From the NCBI RefSeq assembly GCF_000717185.1, contig NZ_JNYE01000058.1, forward strand, positions 1 to 48,209: 48,209 nucleotides of DNA, written 5' to 3'. The stretch comes from Kitasatospora phosalacinea (GTDB lineage Bacteria > Actinomycetota > Actinomycetes > Streptomycetales > Streptomycetaceae). Below, piece by piece: positions 14,759-22,914 of the stretch (its first letter is position 1; the number at the start of each line of letters is the position of its first letter). A model generated the notes under the pieces. It searched no databases. It was not told where the DNA came from and saw only the letters and a list, made by a program, of their open reading frames with translations. The position numbers were made by a program, and so were the translations under genes.

Positions 14759-17451
14759 GACCGATCTTCTCTCGTCGGGATGTGGTTGTCGTGCCAGCCG
14801 TCGGCCGGACCGGCCTGCTCCTCGGCGCCGCCGGTGGTGGTGGTGTCGGCGGCCGGGGCGGCCGGGCCGCCGCGCGCCTCGCGGGAGCGCCGCTGGAACG
14901 CACCGATCGCTGCTCCGGCCCGTCGGGGGGCCGGTCGGAACAGCGGGTTCTCGTCCCAACGGGGCGGCGCGGGTGCTTCCTTGGGGGCCGCGGGGTCGAC
15001 CCGCAGCTCGTCCACCAGGCTGGCCTGGCGGATCCGGCGCGGCAGCGGCGGCTCGCCGCCGGGCGGCGGGTACGCGCCCGCGGGGAACGGGGCGGGCTCC
15101 CCCTGGCCCCCGACGGGCGGGGGCCACGAGCCGGCCGGTGCGGGCTCGTGGTGCTGCCCGGCGGGCAGCGCGTACGGGACGGGCGCGGGCTGCAGCGGCA
15201 GCACCGCGTCGGGGAACGGCTGCTCGTGCCCGGCCGCCCCGTACTCCTCGTGCGGCGCGCCCAGCGGCTCGTGCTGCGGGTACGGGTCGGCGGAGAGGTA
15301 CGGGTCGACCGGGTACGGCTCCGCGGGAAGGTACGGCTCGGCCGGGGGGTACGGCGCCTGCTCGGCCTCCGGCGGCAGCCCGTACGGGGCGGGGGCCGGT
15401 CCGGGCGCGCCGGTGAGGGCGGTGACGCCGGCCAGGGCCTGGCCGCGGTTGCGGGTCGGCAGGCCGCCGACGGGCTGCGCGGGGACGACGGTGGGCCGGG
15501 CGTTCGGGTCGGGGACGATCAGCTCCTCGGGGACGAGCACCACGACCCGGGTGCCGCCGAACGCGGACTGGCGGAACTCGACCCGCAGGCCGTGCTGTTC
15601 GGCGAGCCGGGAGATGACGTAGAAGCCGAGGCGGATGTCGTCGCCGCGGGCGAGCACGTCGGCGCGGGGCGGGCGGGCCATCATCTCGTTGGCCGCGTCG
15701 ATCTGGTCCTCGTCCATGCCCAGGCCGCGGTCCTCGACCTCGATGGCGACGCCGCGGCTGACCCGTCCGGCCCGGACCTCGACCGGGTTCGGCGGGCGGG
15801 AGAAGGTCAGGGCGTTCTCGATCAGCTCGGCGAGCACGTGGGCGACCGGGCCGACGGCCCGCTCGGAGATCCACGGGCTGCCCTCGAGGTCGATGGTGAC
15901 CCGCTGGTAGTCCTGCACCTCGCCCTGGGCGGAGCGCATCACGTCCAGCAGCGGGACGGGCTTGCGCCAGCGCCGGTGCGGGGTGCCGCCGGCCAGGATG
16001 ACCAGGTTCTCCTCGTAGCGGCGCAGGCGCGCGGTGAGGTGGTCGAGGTCGAACAGGCCCTCCAGGAACTCCGGGTCCTCGTGGCGGCGTTCGAGTTCGT
16101 CGAGCTTCTTGAGCTGCTGGCCGATCAGCTGCTGGGTGCGGCGGGCGATCCGCTGGAGCAGCCGTTCGTAGGCGCGGTGCTGCTCGGCCTGGGCGACGGC
16201 GGACTGCACCGCGCTGCCCCGGGCCAGGTTGAACGCCTCGGCCAGCTTGGCGAGTTCGTCCCCGGTGCGGCCCCACGGGTCGGGGGCGACGGACCGGGCG
16301 TGCTCCTCCGGGTCGACCTGCTCGCCGTTGCCGAGCCGTTCGACGACCGCGGGCAGCGTGGACTGGAGGTCCTCGGCCTGCTCCTGGAGGCGGCCGAGCC
16401 GGCGGCGCAGGGTGCGGGTGACCCGCCAGGAGGTGACGGCGACCACGATGACGGCGATCAGGCCGACGACGGTGGTGAGGACCAGCCGGACGGCGAGCGA
16501 GATGATGCTGCTCTTGCCGTGGTCGACCACGTAGGCGGTGCGGTGCTCCAGCAGGTCGACGATCTGCGGGTTGAGCGCGTCGATCGCCTGGCGCCAGGCG
16601 GCCCGGTCCCCCGCGAGGGCGATCCGGCCGTTGCGGTCGGCGGCGACCGGCGCGAGCAGTTCCCGTTCGGCCTGCTCCTTGGCCTGCCAGGCGGAACTGC
16701 CGGTGATCTTCTGCCACTTGGCGGCCTGGTCGGCGGGCAGGTAGGGCGCGACCTTGGTGCCGAACTGGAAGTCCTGTTCGGCGACGGCCTGCCGCAGCTG
16801 CTGGTAGTCCTCGGCGCTCAGGCTGCCGGCGGTCCAGCCGCGGGCCAGCAGGGCGTCCGAGCGGGAGATCATCTCCTTGGCCCAGAACAGGTCGACCAGC
16901 GGCGCGGAGATGGTGGTCATCTTGCCGTTGTCGACGTGGCCGAGCGCGGCGAACAGCTTGAGGTCGACCGCGATCAGGTCGGTGTAGTAGCCGTAGACCG
17001 CGGCCTGCTGCTGCTCGCTGCCGCTGTCGACCAGGGCCCGCTGGGCGGGTAGTTGGTTGATCGACTGCCGGGCCAGGGCGACGGCCTCCTTGACCTCGGC
17101 GGGCGCGTCGTCGGCTGCGACGTCGGACGCCTTCTGGAAGTCGCGGATGGCCTGGTCGGTCTTGACGCGCTGGCTGCGCAGCGCGTCGCTGACCCCGCTG
17201 TGGGTGGCGAGGACGTCGGCGCTCAGGCGCCGCTCCTCCTGCAGGTTGTAGTAGACGATGTTGGACGGCTGACCGGCCTCCTGCGCGAGCAGGCCCTGGG
17301 CCGCCTGACGCTGGAAGTCCAACAGCAACTGTCCGCTGGTGACGGCCCACAGGGCGGCCAGTGCCACGCTGGGGACGATCGCCAGGACGAGCAGGGTCGC
17401 GCGGAGCGAGAGCCGACCCGTTCTGATCCGCCGAGACGCGCGCGTGCGCAG
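14755..17451 (-). CDS. cvnA: Membrane histidine-kinase-like CvnA with nitrate/nitrite-sensing domain (conservon 1)
   Basis: The product is about 898 residues if started at CTG 17451. An N-terminal helix (LRATLLVLAIVPSVALAAL) leads into a long extracytoplasmic NIT-type sensor domain. A second helix follows near residue 310 (LVLTTVVGLIAVIVVAVTSW), then a HAMP-like linker, a DHLTARLRRYEENLVIL helix at the phospho-His position, and an HATPase domain with ELIENALTFSRP (N box) and VEDRGLGMDED (G1). The C-terminal ~220 residues are Pro/Gly/Tyr-rich and disordered. The first ordinary start is GTG 17367, but it would cut the first helix in half. GAGGAG lies 6 nt before the in-frame CTG 17451 and no ATG/GTG/TTG exists between that and the upstream stop, so CTG is preferred. 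Confidence 0.85.
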   Translation of the reverse strand: MRTRASRRIRTGRLSLRATLLVLAIVPSVALAALWAVTSGQLLLDFQRQAAQGLLAQEAGQPSNIVYYNLQEERRLSADVLATHSGVSDALRSQRVKTDQAIRDFQKASDVAADDAPAEVKEAVALARQSINQLPAQRALVDSGSEQQQAAVYGYYTDLIAVDLKLFAALGHVDNGKMTTISAPLVDLFWAKEMISRSDALLARGWTAGSLSAEDYQQLRQAVAEQDFQFGTKVAPYLPADQAAKWQKITGSSAWQAKEQAERELLAPVAADRNGRIALAGDRAAWRQAIDALNPQIVDLLEHRTAYVVDHGKSSIISLAVRLVLTTVVGLIAVIVVAVTSWRVTRTLRRRLGRLQEQAEDLQSTLPAVVERLGNGEQVDPEEHARSVAPDPWGRTGDELAKLAEAFNLARGSAVQSAVAQAEQHRAYERLLQRIARRTQQLIGQQLKKLDELERRHEDPEFLEGLFDLDHLTARLRRYEENLVILAGGTPHRRWRKPVPLLDVMRSAQGEVQDYQRVTIDLEGSPWISERAVGPVAHVLAELIENALTFSRPPNPVEVRAGRVSRGVAIEVEDRGLGMDEDQIDAANEMMARPPRADVLARGDDIRLGFYVISRLAEQHGLRVEFRQSAFGGTRVVVLVPEELIVPDPNARPTVVPAQPVGGLPTRNRGQALAGVTALTGAPGPAPAPYGLPPEAEQAPYPPAEPYLPAEPYPVDPYLSADPYPQHEPLGAPHEEYGAAGHEQPFPDAVLPLQPAPVPYALPAGQHHEPAPAGSWPPPVGGQGEPAPFPAGAYPPPGGEPPLPRRIRQASLVDELRVDPAAPKEAPAPPRWDENPLFRPAPRRAGAAIGAFQRRSREARGGPAAPAADTTTTGGAEEQAGPADGWHDNHIPTREDRS

Positions 17452-17624
17452 GGCATTCTCCTCGGAGACAACACCAGTCGTTCACAACTGGTCGAATCTG
17501 ACAGGACTATGACGGATTGATATTAGTCACACGGTATTAGGAGGCGAAAAACCGCTGTCCGGCCCCGGTGTTCGCTGAGGTCAGGCCGCTGCCGTCCCGG
17601 CGGACGGGCACTGCGGCCGGAACG

Positions 17625-17669
17625 CCGGACGGACCGCCCGCCCCTCTCCGGGGCAGGCGGTCCGTCCGG
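17625..17669 (-). terminator. Long GC hairpin after the SDR operon
   Basis: A 20-nt arm at 17625-17644 pairs with 17650-17669 with a single mismatch and a 5-nt loop. It lies 18 bp beyond the SDR stop at 17688, so it should end the three-gene monooxygenase operon and insulate conservon 1. Between it and cvnA, an AT-rich patch (about 17510-17550, GATATTAGTCACACGG) probably holds the conservon promoter. Confidence 0.75.
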
Positions 17670-17687
17670 TCGCGGTGCGCGCCCGGC

Positions 17688-18578
17688 TCAGGTCGGACGG
17701 CCCTCCCGGGCCGCCAGGTCGGCCTGCCCGCCCGCGCCGACCGGGCCCAGCCGGGTGGCGGCGGTGGCCTTCAACTCGGGCGCGAGGCGGGCCACGTCGC
17801 GGGAGCCGACCGCGGCGATCAGGCCGGGCAGGAAGCCGCGCAGCGGCTGCATGCCGCGCAGCCACGCCTGGGCGTAGACGTGCGCGGAGCGGCGGGCCAG
17901 GCCCGCCACCAGGCGGTCGACGGCGGGGCCGATCGGGTAGGTCTTGTTCGCGGGCCAGGGCAGCCTGGCCCGCATCTGCCGCAGCACGGCGTCCTGGTCG
18001 GCGCCGCGCACCATGTCGGTGTCGGTCCAACTCAGGTACCCGACACCGACCTTGACGCCCTGGTGGGCGACCTCGGCGCGCAGCGCGTGGGCGAAGGACT
18101 CGACGCCCGCCTTGGAGGCGCAGTACGCGGACATCAGCGGGGCCGGGGTCAGCGCGGCCAGCGAGGCGATCTGCAGCAGGTAGCCGCGGCTCTCGGCGAG
18201 CGCGGGCAGGAAGGCCCGGGCGGTGGCGACCGAGCCGAGCAGGTTGACCTCGACGACGCGGGTCCAGGCCCGGTGGTCGCTGTCCTGCATCGGGCCGCCG
18301 AGCGCGATGCCCGCGTTGGCGACGACGGCGTCGATCCGCCCGTACCGGTCCTTGATCCGGTTGGCGGTCTCGGTGAGCGCGTCCAGGTCGGTGACGTCGG
18401 CCTCCCAGGCGGAGGCGTGCTCGCCGCACCGGGCGGCCACCGCCTTGAGCTCGGCGGGCTCCAGGCCGACCAGCGCGACCTTGGCGCCGCGCTCGGAGAG
18501 CTTGTGGGCCATCAGGGCGCCGAGGCCGCGGGCGGCCCCGGTGATGACGACGACCTGCGAGGACAGCGGCGGGGTCAT
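17688..18578 (-). CDS. Short-chain dehydrogenase/reductase of the monooxygenase operon
   Basis: The 296-residue SDR has TGAARGLGALMAHKL (TGxxxGxG) at the N terminus and ANAGIA in place of NNAG. It has the catalytic Ser in LQIASLAALTP and YCASKAG as the YxxxK site. The last ~90 residues (LPWPANKTYPIGPAVDRLVAGLARRSAHVYAQAWLRGMQPLRGFLPGL) are longer than in simple SDRs and resemble the C-terminal extension of mycobacterial SDRs such as those of the mymA operon, where it may bind a lipid-like substrate. Start is the ATG at 18578, overlapping the hydrolase stop as ATGA. It probably oxidises or reduces a fatty or cyclic alcohol made by the same operon. Confidence 0.92.
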   Translation of the reverse strand: MTPPLSSQVVVITGAARGLGALMAHKLSERGAKVALVGLEPAELKAVAARCGEHASAWEADVTDLDALTETANRIKDRYGRIDAVVANAGIALGGPMQDSDHRAWTRVVEVNLLGSVATARAFLPALAESRGYLLQIASLAALTPAPLMSAYCASKAGVESFAHALRAEVAHQGVKVGVGYLSWTDTDMVRGADQDAVLRQMRARLPWPANKTYPIGPAVDRLVAGLARRSAHVYAQAWLRGMQPLRGFLPGLIAAVGSRDVARLAPELKATAATRLGPVGAGGQADLAAREGRPT

Positions 18579-19501
18579 GCGGTCTCCTCAAGGGGCGTGG
18601 CGGCCAGGGCGGCGAGGCGGCGGATCTCGGCGGCGACCTCGGCGGGGCGCTCGACCGGGCTCATGTGGCCGGTGCCGGGCAGTTCGAGCAGGCCGCGCGG
18701 GTCGGCGAGGGCGGCGGCGATCCGGCGGGCGTGGACGGGCGGGGTGAGCCGGTCGCGGCTGCCCGCGACGACGGCGGTGGGGGCGGCGATCCGGGCCAGC
18801 CCGTCGTGCACGTCGAGGGTGTCGAGCACGCCCGCCCAGTGGAAGCGGACCTTCGCCGGGCAGGCGTGCACCACCTGCGCGCAGGCCGCGACCCGGTCGG
18901 GGGGCGTGGCCGGGCCCATCGTGGCGTACTTGAGCGCGGCCCGGCTGAGCGCCGTGACCGGGCCCAGCGGCAGCCGGGAGCGCAGGATCTGCCGGTGCAG
19001 GAAGCGCCGCAGGCCCTTGGCCCGGACGGCGGGCGGCAGCACGGCCAGTTCGGCGACCAGCGCGCCCGGGCCGGTGTTGACCAGCACGTTGGCGGCGGTG
19101 CGGTCGGCGACGCCGGGCCGGTCGCCGGCCGCCATGATCGTCATGCCTCCCATGCTGTGCCCGGCGACCACGGCGCGCCGCCCGGCGGGCACGGTGGCGG
19201 CGAGCACCGCCTCCAGGTCGTCGGCGAGCCGGTCGGTGGAGTAGCCGTCGGCGGTGGCGGGGGCGGGGCTGCGGCCGTGGCCGCGCTGGTCGTAGGCGAC
19301 CACCCGGAAGTCGGCGACCAGCCGGTTGACCACCGGTGCCCAGAACGCGGTGGAGCACGTCCAGCCGTGGGCGAGCACGACCAGCGGGGCGTCCGCGGGC
19401 CCGTACTCCTCGACGTTCAGTTCGGCGCCGTCGGCGGAGCGGACGGTGTGCACGGCCGCCGGGTCGGGCAGCACGCAGTCGGCGGGGACGCGGGCGCTCA
19501 C
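18575..19501 (-). CDS. Alpha/beta hydrolase of the monooxygenase operon
   Basis: The 308-residue alpha/beta hydrolase has the oxyanion region LAHGWTCSTAFW near residue 43-54, the nucleophile elbow GHSMGG (114-119, Ser116), the acid in VAGSRDRLTPP and the catalytic His in GTGHMSP. All triad residues are present. In a pathway with a Baeyer-Villiger monooxygenase, the natural role is hydrolysing the ester or lactone formed. Start is the GTG at 19501, overlapping the monooxygenase stop by 4 nt; an in-frame extension upstream lies inside that gene and is not credible. Coupled by 4-nt overlaps to both neighbours. Confidence 0.93.
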   Translation of the reverse strand: MSARVPADCVLPDPAAVHTVRSADGAELNVEEYGPADAPLVVLAHGWTCSTAFWAPVVNRLVADFRVVAYDQRGHGRSPAPATADGYSTDRLADDLEAVLAATVPAGRRAVVAGHSMGGMTIMAAGDRPGVADRTAANVLVNTGPGALVAELAVLPPAVRAKGLRRFLHRQILRSRLPLGPVTALSRAALKYATMGPATPPDRVAACAQVVHACPAKVRFHWAGVLDTLDVHDGLARIAAPTAVVAGSRDRLTPPVHARRIAAALADPRGLLELPGTGHMSPVERPAEVAAEIRRLAALAATPLEETA

Positions 19502-21048
19502 GCGGTCACCGCCTCGGCGCGGGCCCCGACCGGAGCGGTGCGCTTGAGCAGCTCGTACTCGGCGAGGTCGACGTGCCGGGTGGCGCGGCGGAAGGCGCTG
19601 GTGGAGGCGGGCCACAGCACGGTGTTCCTGCCGTCCTGGTCGAGGTACCAGCTGCGGCAGCCGCCGGTGGTCCACACGGTGCGGCCCATCCGGTGCTGGA
19701 GCTCCAGGTTCCACTGCCGCTGGGCGCGTTCGGTGGGCTGCATGGCGGCGGCGCCGACCGCGTCGAGGGTGGTGAGGGCGTCGACCAGGTAGTTCAGCTG
19801 CGACTCGATCATCAGGATCATCGAGTTGTTGCCGAGCCCGGTGTTCGGGCCGATCAGGAAGAACAGGTTGGGGAAGCCGCGCACGGTGGAGCCGCGCAGC
19901 GCCTCCATGCCGTCCTTCCAGGCCTCGGCGAGCGAGGTGCCGCCGATGCCGAAGACCCGCTCGGCGATCGGCAGGTCGGTGACGTGAAAGCCGGTGCCGA
20001 ACACGACCGCGTCGACCTCGTGCTCGCTGCCGTCCGCGCCGACCAGGGTGGAGCCGCGCAGCTCGCGCAGGCCGCCCGCGACCACCTCGGTGTTGGGGGC
20101 GGCCAGCGCCGGGTAGTACGTGTTGCTGAGCAGGATGCGCTTGCAGCCGATCCGGTAGTCGGGGGTCAGCTTGGCGCGCAGCGCCGGGTCGGCGACGGCC
20201 TTGCGCAGGTGCCGCAGCGCGACCTGCTGGACGAGCTTCAGCAGCTGCGGGCGGCGGACGAACGCGTCGACCTGGAGCTCGCGCATCACGAACAGCCCGG
20301 CCCGGCGCAGCAGCCCGGTCGGCGGGAGCTTGGCGTGCAGCCACTTCTCCGCCCCGCTGACCTCGCGGTCGGCCCGCGGCAGGACCCAGGCGGGGGTGCG
20401 CTGGAAGACGGTCAGCCTGCCGACCAGCGGCTGGATGGCCGGGACGATCTGGGCGGCGGAGGCGCCGGTGCCGACCACGGCGACGCGCTTGCCCGCCAGG
20501 TCGTAGTCGTGGTCCCAGCGGGAGGAGTGGAAGACCTTGCCGGGGAAGGCGTCCAGGCCGGGCAGGTCGGGGATCTGCGGGTCGGCGAGCGGCCCGGCGG
20601 CGGAGACCACCGCGTCCGCGGTCCAGTTCCCGGCCCGCGAGGCGACCCGCCAGCGGGCGTGCTCCTCCTCCCAGCGCAGCTCGGTGACCTCGGCGCCGAA
20701 GCGCAGGTGCGGGCGCAGCCCGAAGGTGTCGGCGACCCGCTCCAGGTAGGCGCGGATGTCGGGCTGGCCGGAGAACACCCGGGGCCACTCGGGGTTCGGC
20801 GCGAACGAGAACGAGTACAGGTGCGAGGGCACGTCGCAGGCGCAGCCCGGGTACGAGTTGTCGCGCCACGTCCCGCCGACGGAGTCGGCGCGTTCCAGGA
20901 TCACGAAGTCGGTGATCCCGGCCCGGCGCAGCCGGACGCCGGCGCCGAGGCCGCCGAAGCCGGAGCCGATGACGGCGACCCGCACGTGCGGGACGGGCGG
21001 GTCGGTGTCGGCGGCGGGCGCGGGGGGCTTCTTGGTGCGGGGTGCCAT
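19498..21048 (-). CDS. Flavin monooxygenase, Baeyer-Villiger type
   Basis: The 516-residue class B flavoprotein monooxygenase has the FAD site GSGFGG (28-33), the Baeyer-Villiger fingerprint FPGKVFHSSRW (168-178), which fits FxGxxxHxxxW, and the NADP site GTGASAA (193-199). It should insert oxygen next to a ketone, or oxidise a related soft centre, with NADPH and O2. Similarity in layout to mycobacterial MymA (monooxygenase, lipase, SDR in one operon) is inferred from gene order. Start is the ATG at 21048, preceded by GGAGG; upstream in-frame codons to 21159 are low-complexity. First gene of the three-gene operon, divergent from a MerR regulator. Confidence 0.93.
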   Translation of the reverse strand: MAPRTKKPPAPAADTDPPVPHVRVAVIGSGFGGLGAGVRLRRAGITDFVILERADSVGGTWRDNSYPGCACDVPSHLYSFSFAPNPEWPRVFSGQPDIRAYLERVADTFGLRPHLRFGAEVTELRWEEEHARWRVASRAGNWTADAVVSAAGPLADPQIPDLPGLDAFPGKVFHSSRWDHDYDLAGKRVAVVGTGASAAQIVPAIQPLVGRLTVFQRTPAWVLPRADREVSGAEKWLHAKLPPTGLLRRAGLFVMRELQVDAFVRRPQLLKLVQQVALRHLRKAVADPALRAKLTPDYRIGCKRILLSNTYYPALAAPNTEVVAGGLRELRGSTLVGADGSEHEVDAVVFGTGFHVTDLPIAERVFGIGGTSLAEAWKDGMEALRGSTVRGFPNLFFLIGPNTGLGNNSMILMIESQLNYLVDALTTLDAVGAAAMQPTERAQRQWNLELQHRMGRTVWTTGGCRSWYLDQDGRNTVLWPASTSAFRRATRHVDLAEYELLKRTAPVGARAEAVTA

Positions 21049-21114
21049 GGGCGGGCCTCCTGGCGAGGGTGGGGGGCGCTGGCTGGTGGCTGGTGGCCGG
21101 TGACATCGGACGCT

Positions 21115-21168
21115 GCCAGTAATCACTGGCGCGTTTGGCAGAGTAGCCCTTGTTGACACTCAGTGGAA
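21115..21168 (-). promoter_or_regulatory. Promoter and operator of the monooxygenase operon
   Basis: On the minus strand, TTCCAC (21168-21163), a 17-bp spacer and TACTCT (21145-21140) form a promoter. Just downstream, GCCAGT-AATC-ACTGGC (21115-21130) is a perfect inverted repeat that would overlap the start of transcription. CACTGAGTG in the spacer repeats the same CACTG core. The divergent MerR protein is the obvious candidate to bind here. Confidence 0.55.
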
Positions 21169-21231
21169 TAGCGCGGGACGCCGCGGTTTCCGCGCCGCCC
21201 GGCGGCCCGGACAGCCCCTATGCTGACCGGC

Positions 21232-21981
21232 GTGCCGAAGCCCCAGCAGGAAGACGAGCACCCCCGCGCCTACCGGGTCGCCGAACTCGCCGAGGCGGCC
21301 GGGGTCAGCGTGCGCACCGTCCGCTTCTACCGCGAGCGCCGCCTGCTCCAGCCGCCCCGCAAGGAGGGCCGGATCGCCTGGTACGGGGACGAGCACCTGG
21401 CCCGGCTCCGGCTGATCGCCGAACTGCTGGAGCGCGGCCACGCCCTGGGCGGCATCGCCGAACTCATCGACGCCGGGCAGGACGGCCGCGACGTCGCCGA
21501 CCTCATCGGCCTGCAGGCCGCCCTGGTCGCCCCCTGGTCGGACGAGACCCCCGTCCACCTCGGCTGGGACGAGCTGCGCGCCGCGTTCGGCGAGCAGCTC
21601 ACCCCCGCCAACACCGCCGAGTCCGTCGCGCAGGGCTACGTCACCGTCCGCCCCGACGGCATCACCCACGTCAGCCGCCGCCTGATGGACGCCACCGTCG
21701 CCCTGGTCGGCGAGGGCGTCCCGCTGGCCGCCGTCCTGGACGTCAGCCGCCGCGCCGCCGAGTACGCCGACGCCATGGCCGACCTCTTCGTCGCCCTGGT
21801 CCGCGACCACCTGCTCGACGGGCTCACCCGCGTCCAGGACCTCACCCCCGCCGAGGCCGCCCTGCTCACCGAGCGGATCCAGCGCGTCCGCCCGCTCGCC
21901 CGGGCCGTCAACGACGCCCAGTTCGCCCTCGCGATGGACCGGCGGGTGCGCGCCGAGTACGAGGACCTCACCGGCCGGTGA
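21232..21981 (+). CDS. MerR family transcriptional regulator
   Basis: The 249-residue product has a clear MerR winged helix-turn-helix at residues ~12-80: YRVAELAEAAGVSVRTVRFYRERRLLQPPRKEGRIAWYGDEHLARLRLIAELLERG. The remainder is helical and lacks Cys residues for metal sensing, so it probably senses an organic ligand or is a long MerR variant. Start is taken as GTG 21232, because TATGCT (21219-21224) stands 7 nt before it as in leaderless actinobacterial genes. ATG 21220 lies inside that box and is an alternative. Divergent from the BVMO operon, which it probably controls. Confidence 0.88.
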   Translation: MPKPQQEDEHPRAYRVAELAEAAGVSVRTVRFYRERRLLQPPRKEGRIAWYGDEHLARLRLIAELLERGHALGGIAELIDAGQDGRDVADLIGLQAALVAPWSDETPVHLGWDELRAAFGEQLTPANTAESVAQGYVTVRPDGITHVSRRLMDATVALVGEGVPLAAVLDVSRRAAEYADAMADLFVALVRDHLLDGLTRVQDLTPAEAALLTERIQRVRPLARAVNDAQFALAMDRRVRAEYEDLTGR

Positions 21982-22069
21982 CCCGCTCCCCCGAGCCCCA
22001 CCCGTCACCTGCGCACCGTCCGTACCGCCGCGGCGTGGGAGAGTGGGAGGCGGTGAAGGGAGCACGGGC

Positions 22070-22876
22070 GTGTTGATGGAGAAGGTCGCCGAGATCCTGG
22101 TCGAGGCGTCGGCCGAAGCGGTGGAGCCGCGGTTCCGGGCGCTGGCCGAGGGCGAGGTGATGGAGAAGGCCCCCGGCGAGATCGTCACCGTCGCCGACCG
22201 CGAGGCCGAACGGATCATCGCCCGCCGCCTGCGCGAACTGCTCCCCGTCCCCGTCGTCGGCGAGGAGGCCGTCTCCGCCGACCCCGACCTCGCCCTCGCC
22301 CTGCGCGACGAGCCCGCCGCCTGGCTGGTCGACCCCGTCGACGGCACCCGCAACTTCGTCGCCGGACGCCCCTCGTACGCGGTGATGGCCTCCCTCGTGC
22401 GCCGCGGCCAGACCGTCGCCTCCTGGATCTGGCAGCCCTGCACCCGCACCGCCTACTCCGCCGAACTCGGCGCGGGCGCCTGGCGCGACGGCGAACGGCT
22501 CACCCTGCCGAAGGTCACCACCGCCCCCGAGAAGTGGACGGGCATCCTCAAGACCCGCTACTTCGCCCCGCCCACCGGCCACCGCCTCCTCGCCAACACC
22601 CTCGCCCTCGGCCCCCTCGACCCGGGCCGCGGCGCCGCGGGCATCGAGTACCCGCTCGTCGCCACCGGCAGCCACGACTTCCTCCTCTACTGGCGCACCC
22701 TCCCCTGGGACCACGCCCCCGGCTCCCTCCTCGTCACCGAGGCAGGCGGCCGCAGCGCCCGCTTCGACGGCACCCCCTACCACCCCGAACCCCTCGGCAG
22801 CGCCGACGGCCTCCTGGTCGCCGCCGACCCCGAGCAGTGGGAGACCCTCCGGGGGATCCTGCTCGACGGCGTGTAG
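22070..22876 (+). CDS. Inositol monophosphatase family protein
   Basis: The 268-residue product shows the metal-binding motifs of the IMPase/CysQ/FIG superfamily in order. VTVADREAE is followed by VVGEEAVS (the GEE site), then WLVDPVDGTRNFVAGRP (DPxDGT) and WDHAPGSLLVTEAGG (the WDxAxG site). It is a Mg2+-dependent phosphatase. The substrate could be inositol phosphate, histidinol phosphate or an adenosine bisphosphate; sequence alone does not decide. Start is the GTG at 22070 with GGGAG at 7 nt; ATG 22076 is an alternative. It follows the MerR gene after 88 bp and converges on the decarboxylase. Confidence 0.9.
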   Translation: MLMEKVAEILVEASAEAVEPRFRALAEGEVMEKAPGEIVTVADREAERIIARRLRELLPVPVVGEEAVSADPDLALALRDEPAAWLVDPVDGTRNFVAGRPSYAVMASLVRRGQTVASWIWQPCTRTAYSAELGAGAWRDGERLTLPKVTTAPEKWTGILKTRYFAPPTGHRLLANTLALGPLDPGRGAAGIEYPLVATGSHDFLLYWRTLPWDHAPGSLLVTEAGGRSARFDGTPYHPEPLGSADGLLVAADPEQWETLRGILLDGV

Positions 22877-22914
22877 AGGAACGCGGGACGCGAAAACGGG
22901 AAGCGCCCCCGGTT

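Noticed and set aside
19336..21156. 606-codon plus-strand frame opposite the monooxygenase operon
   Set aside because: No domain and a Gly/Val/Asp/Gln-rich shadow composition; the minus-strand frame holds a complete flavoprotein.
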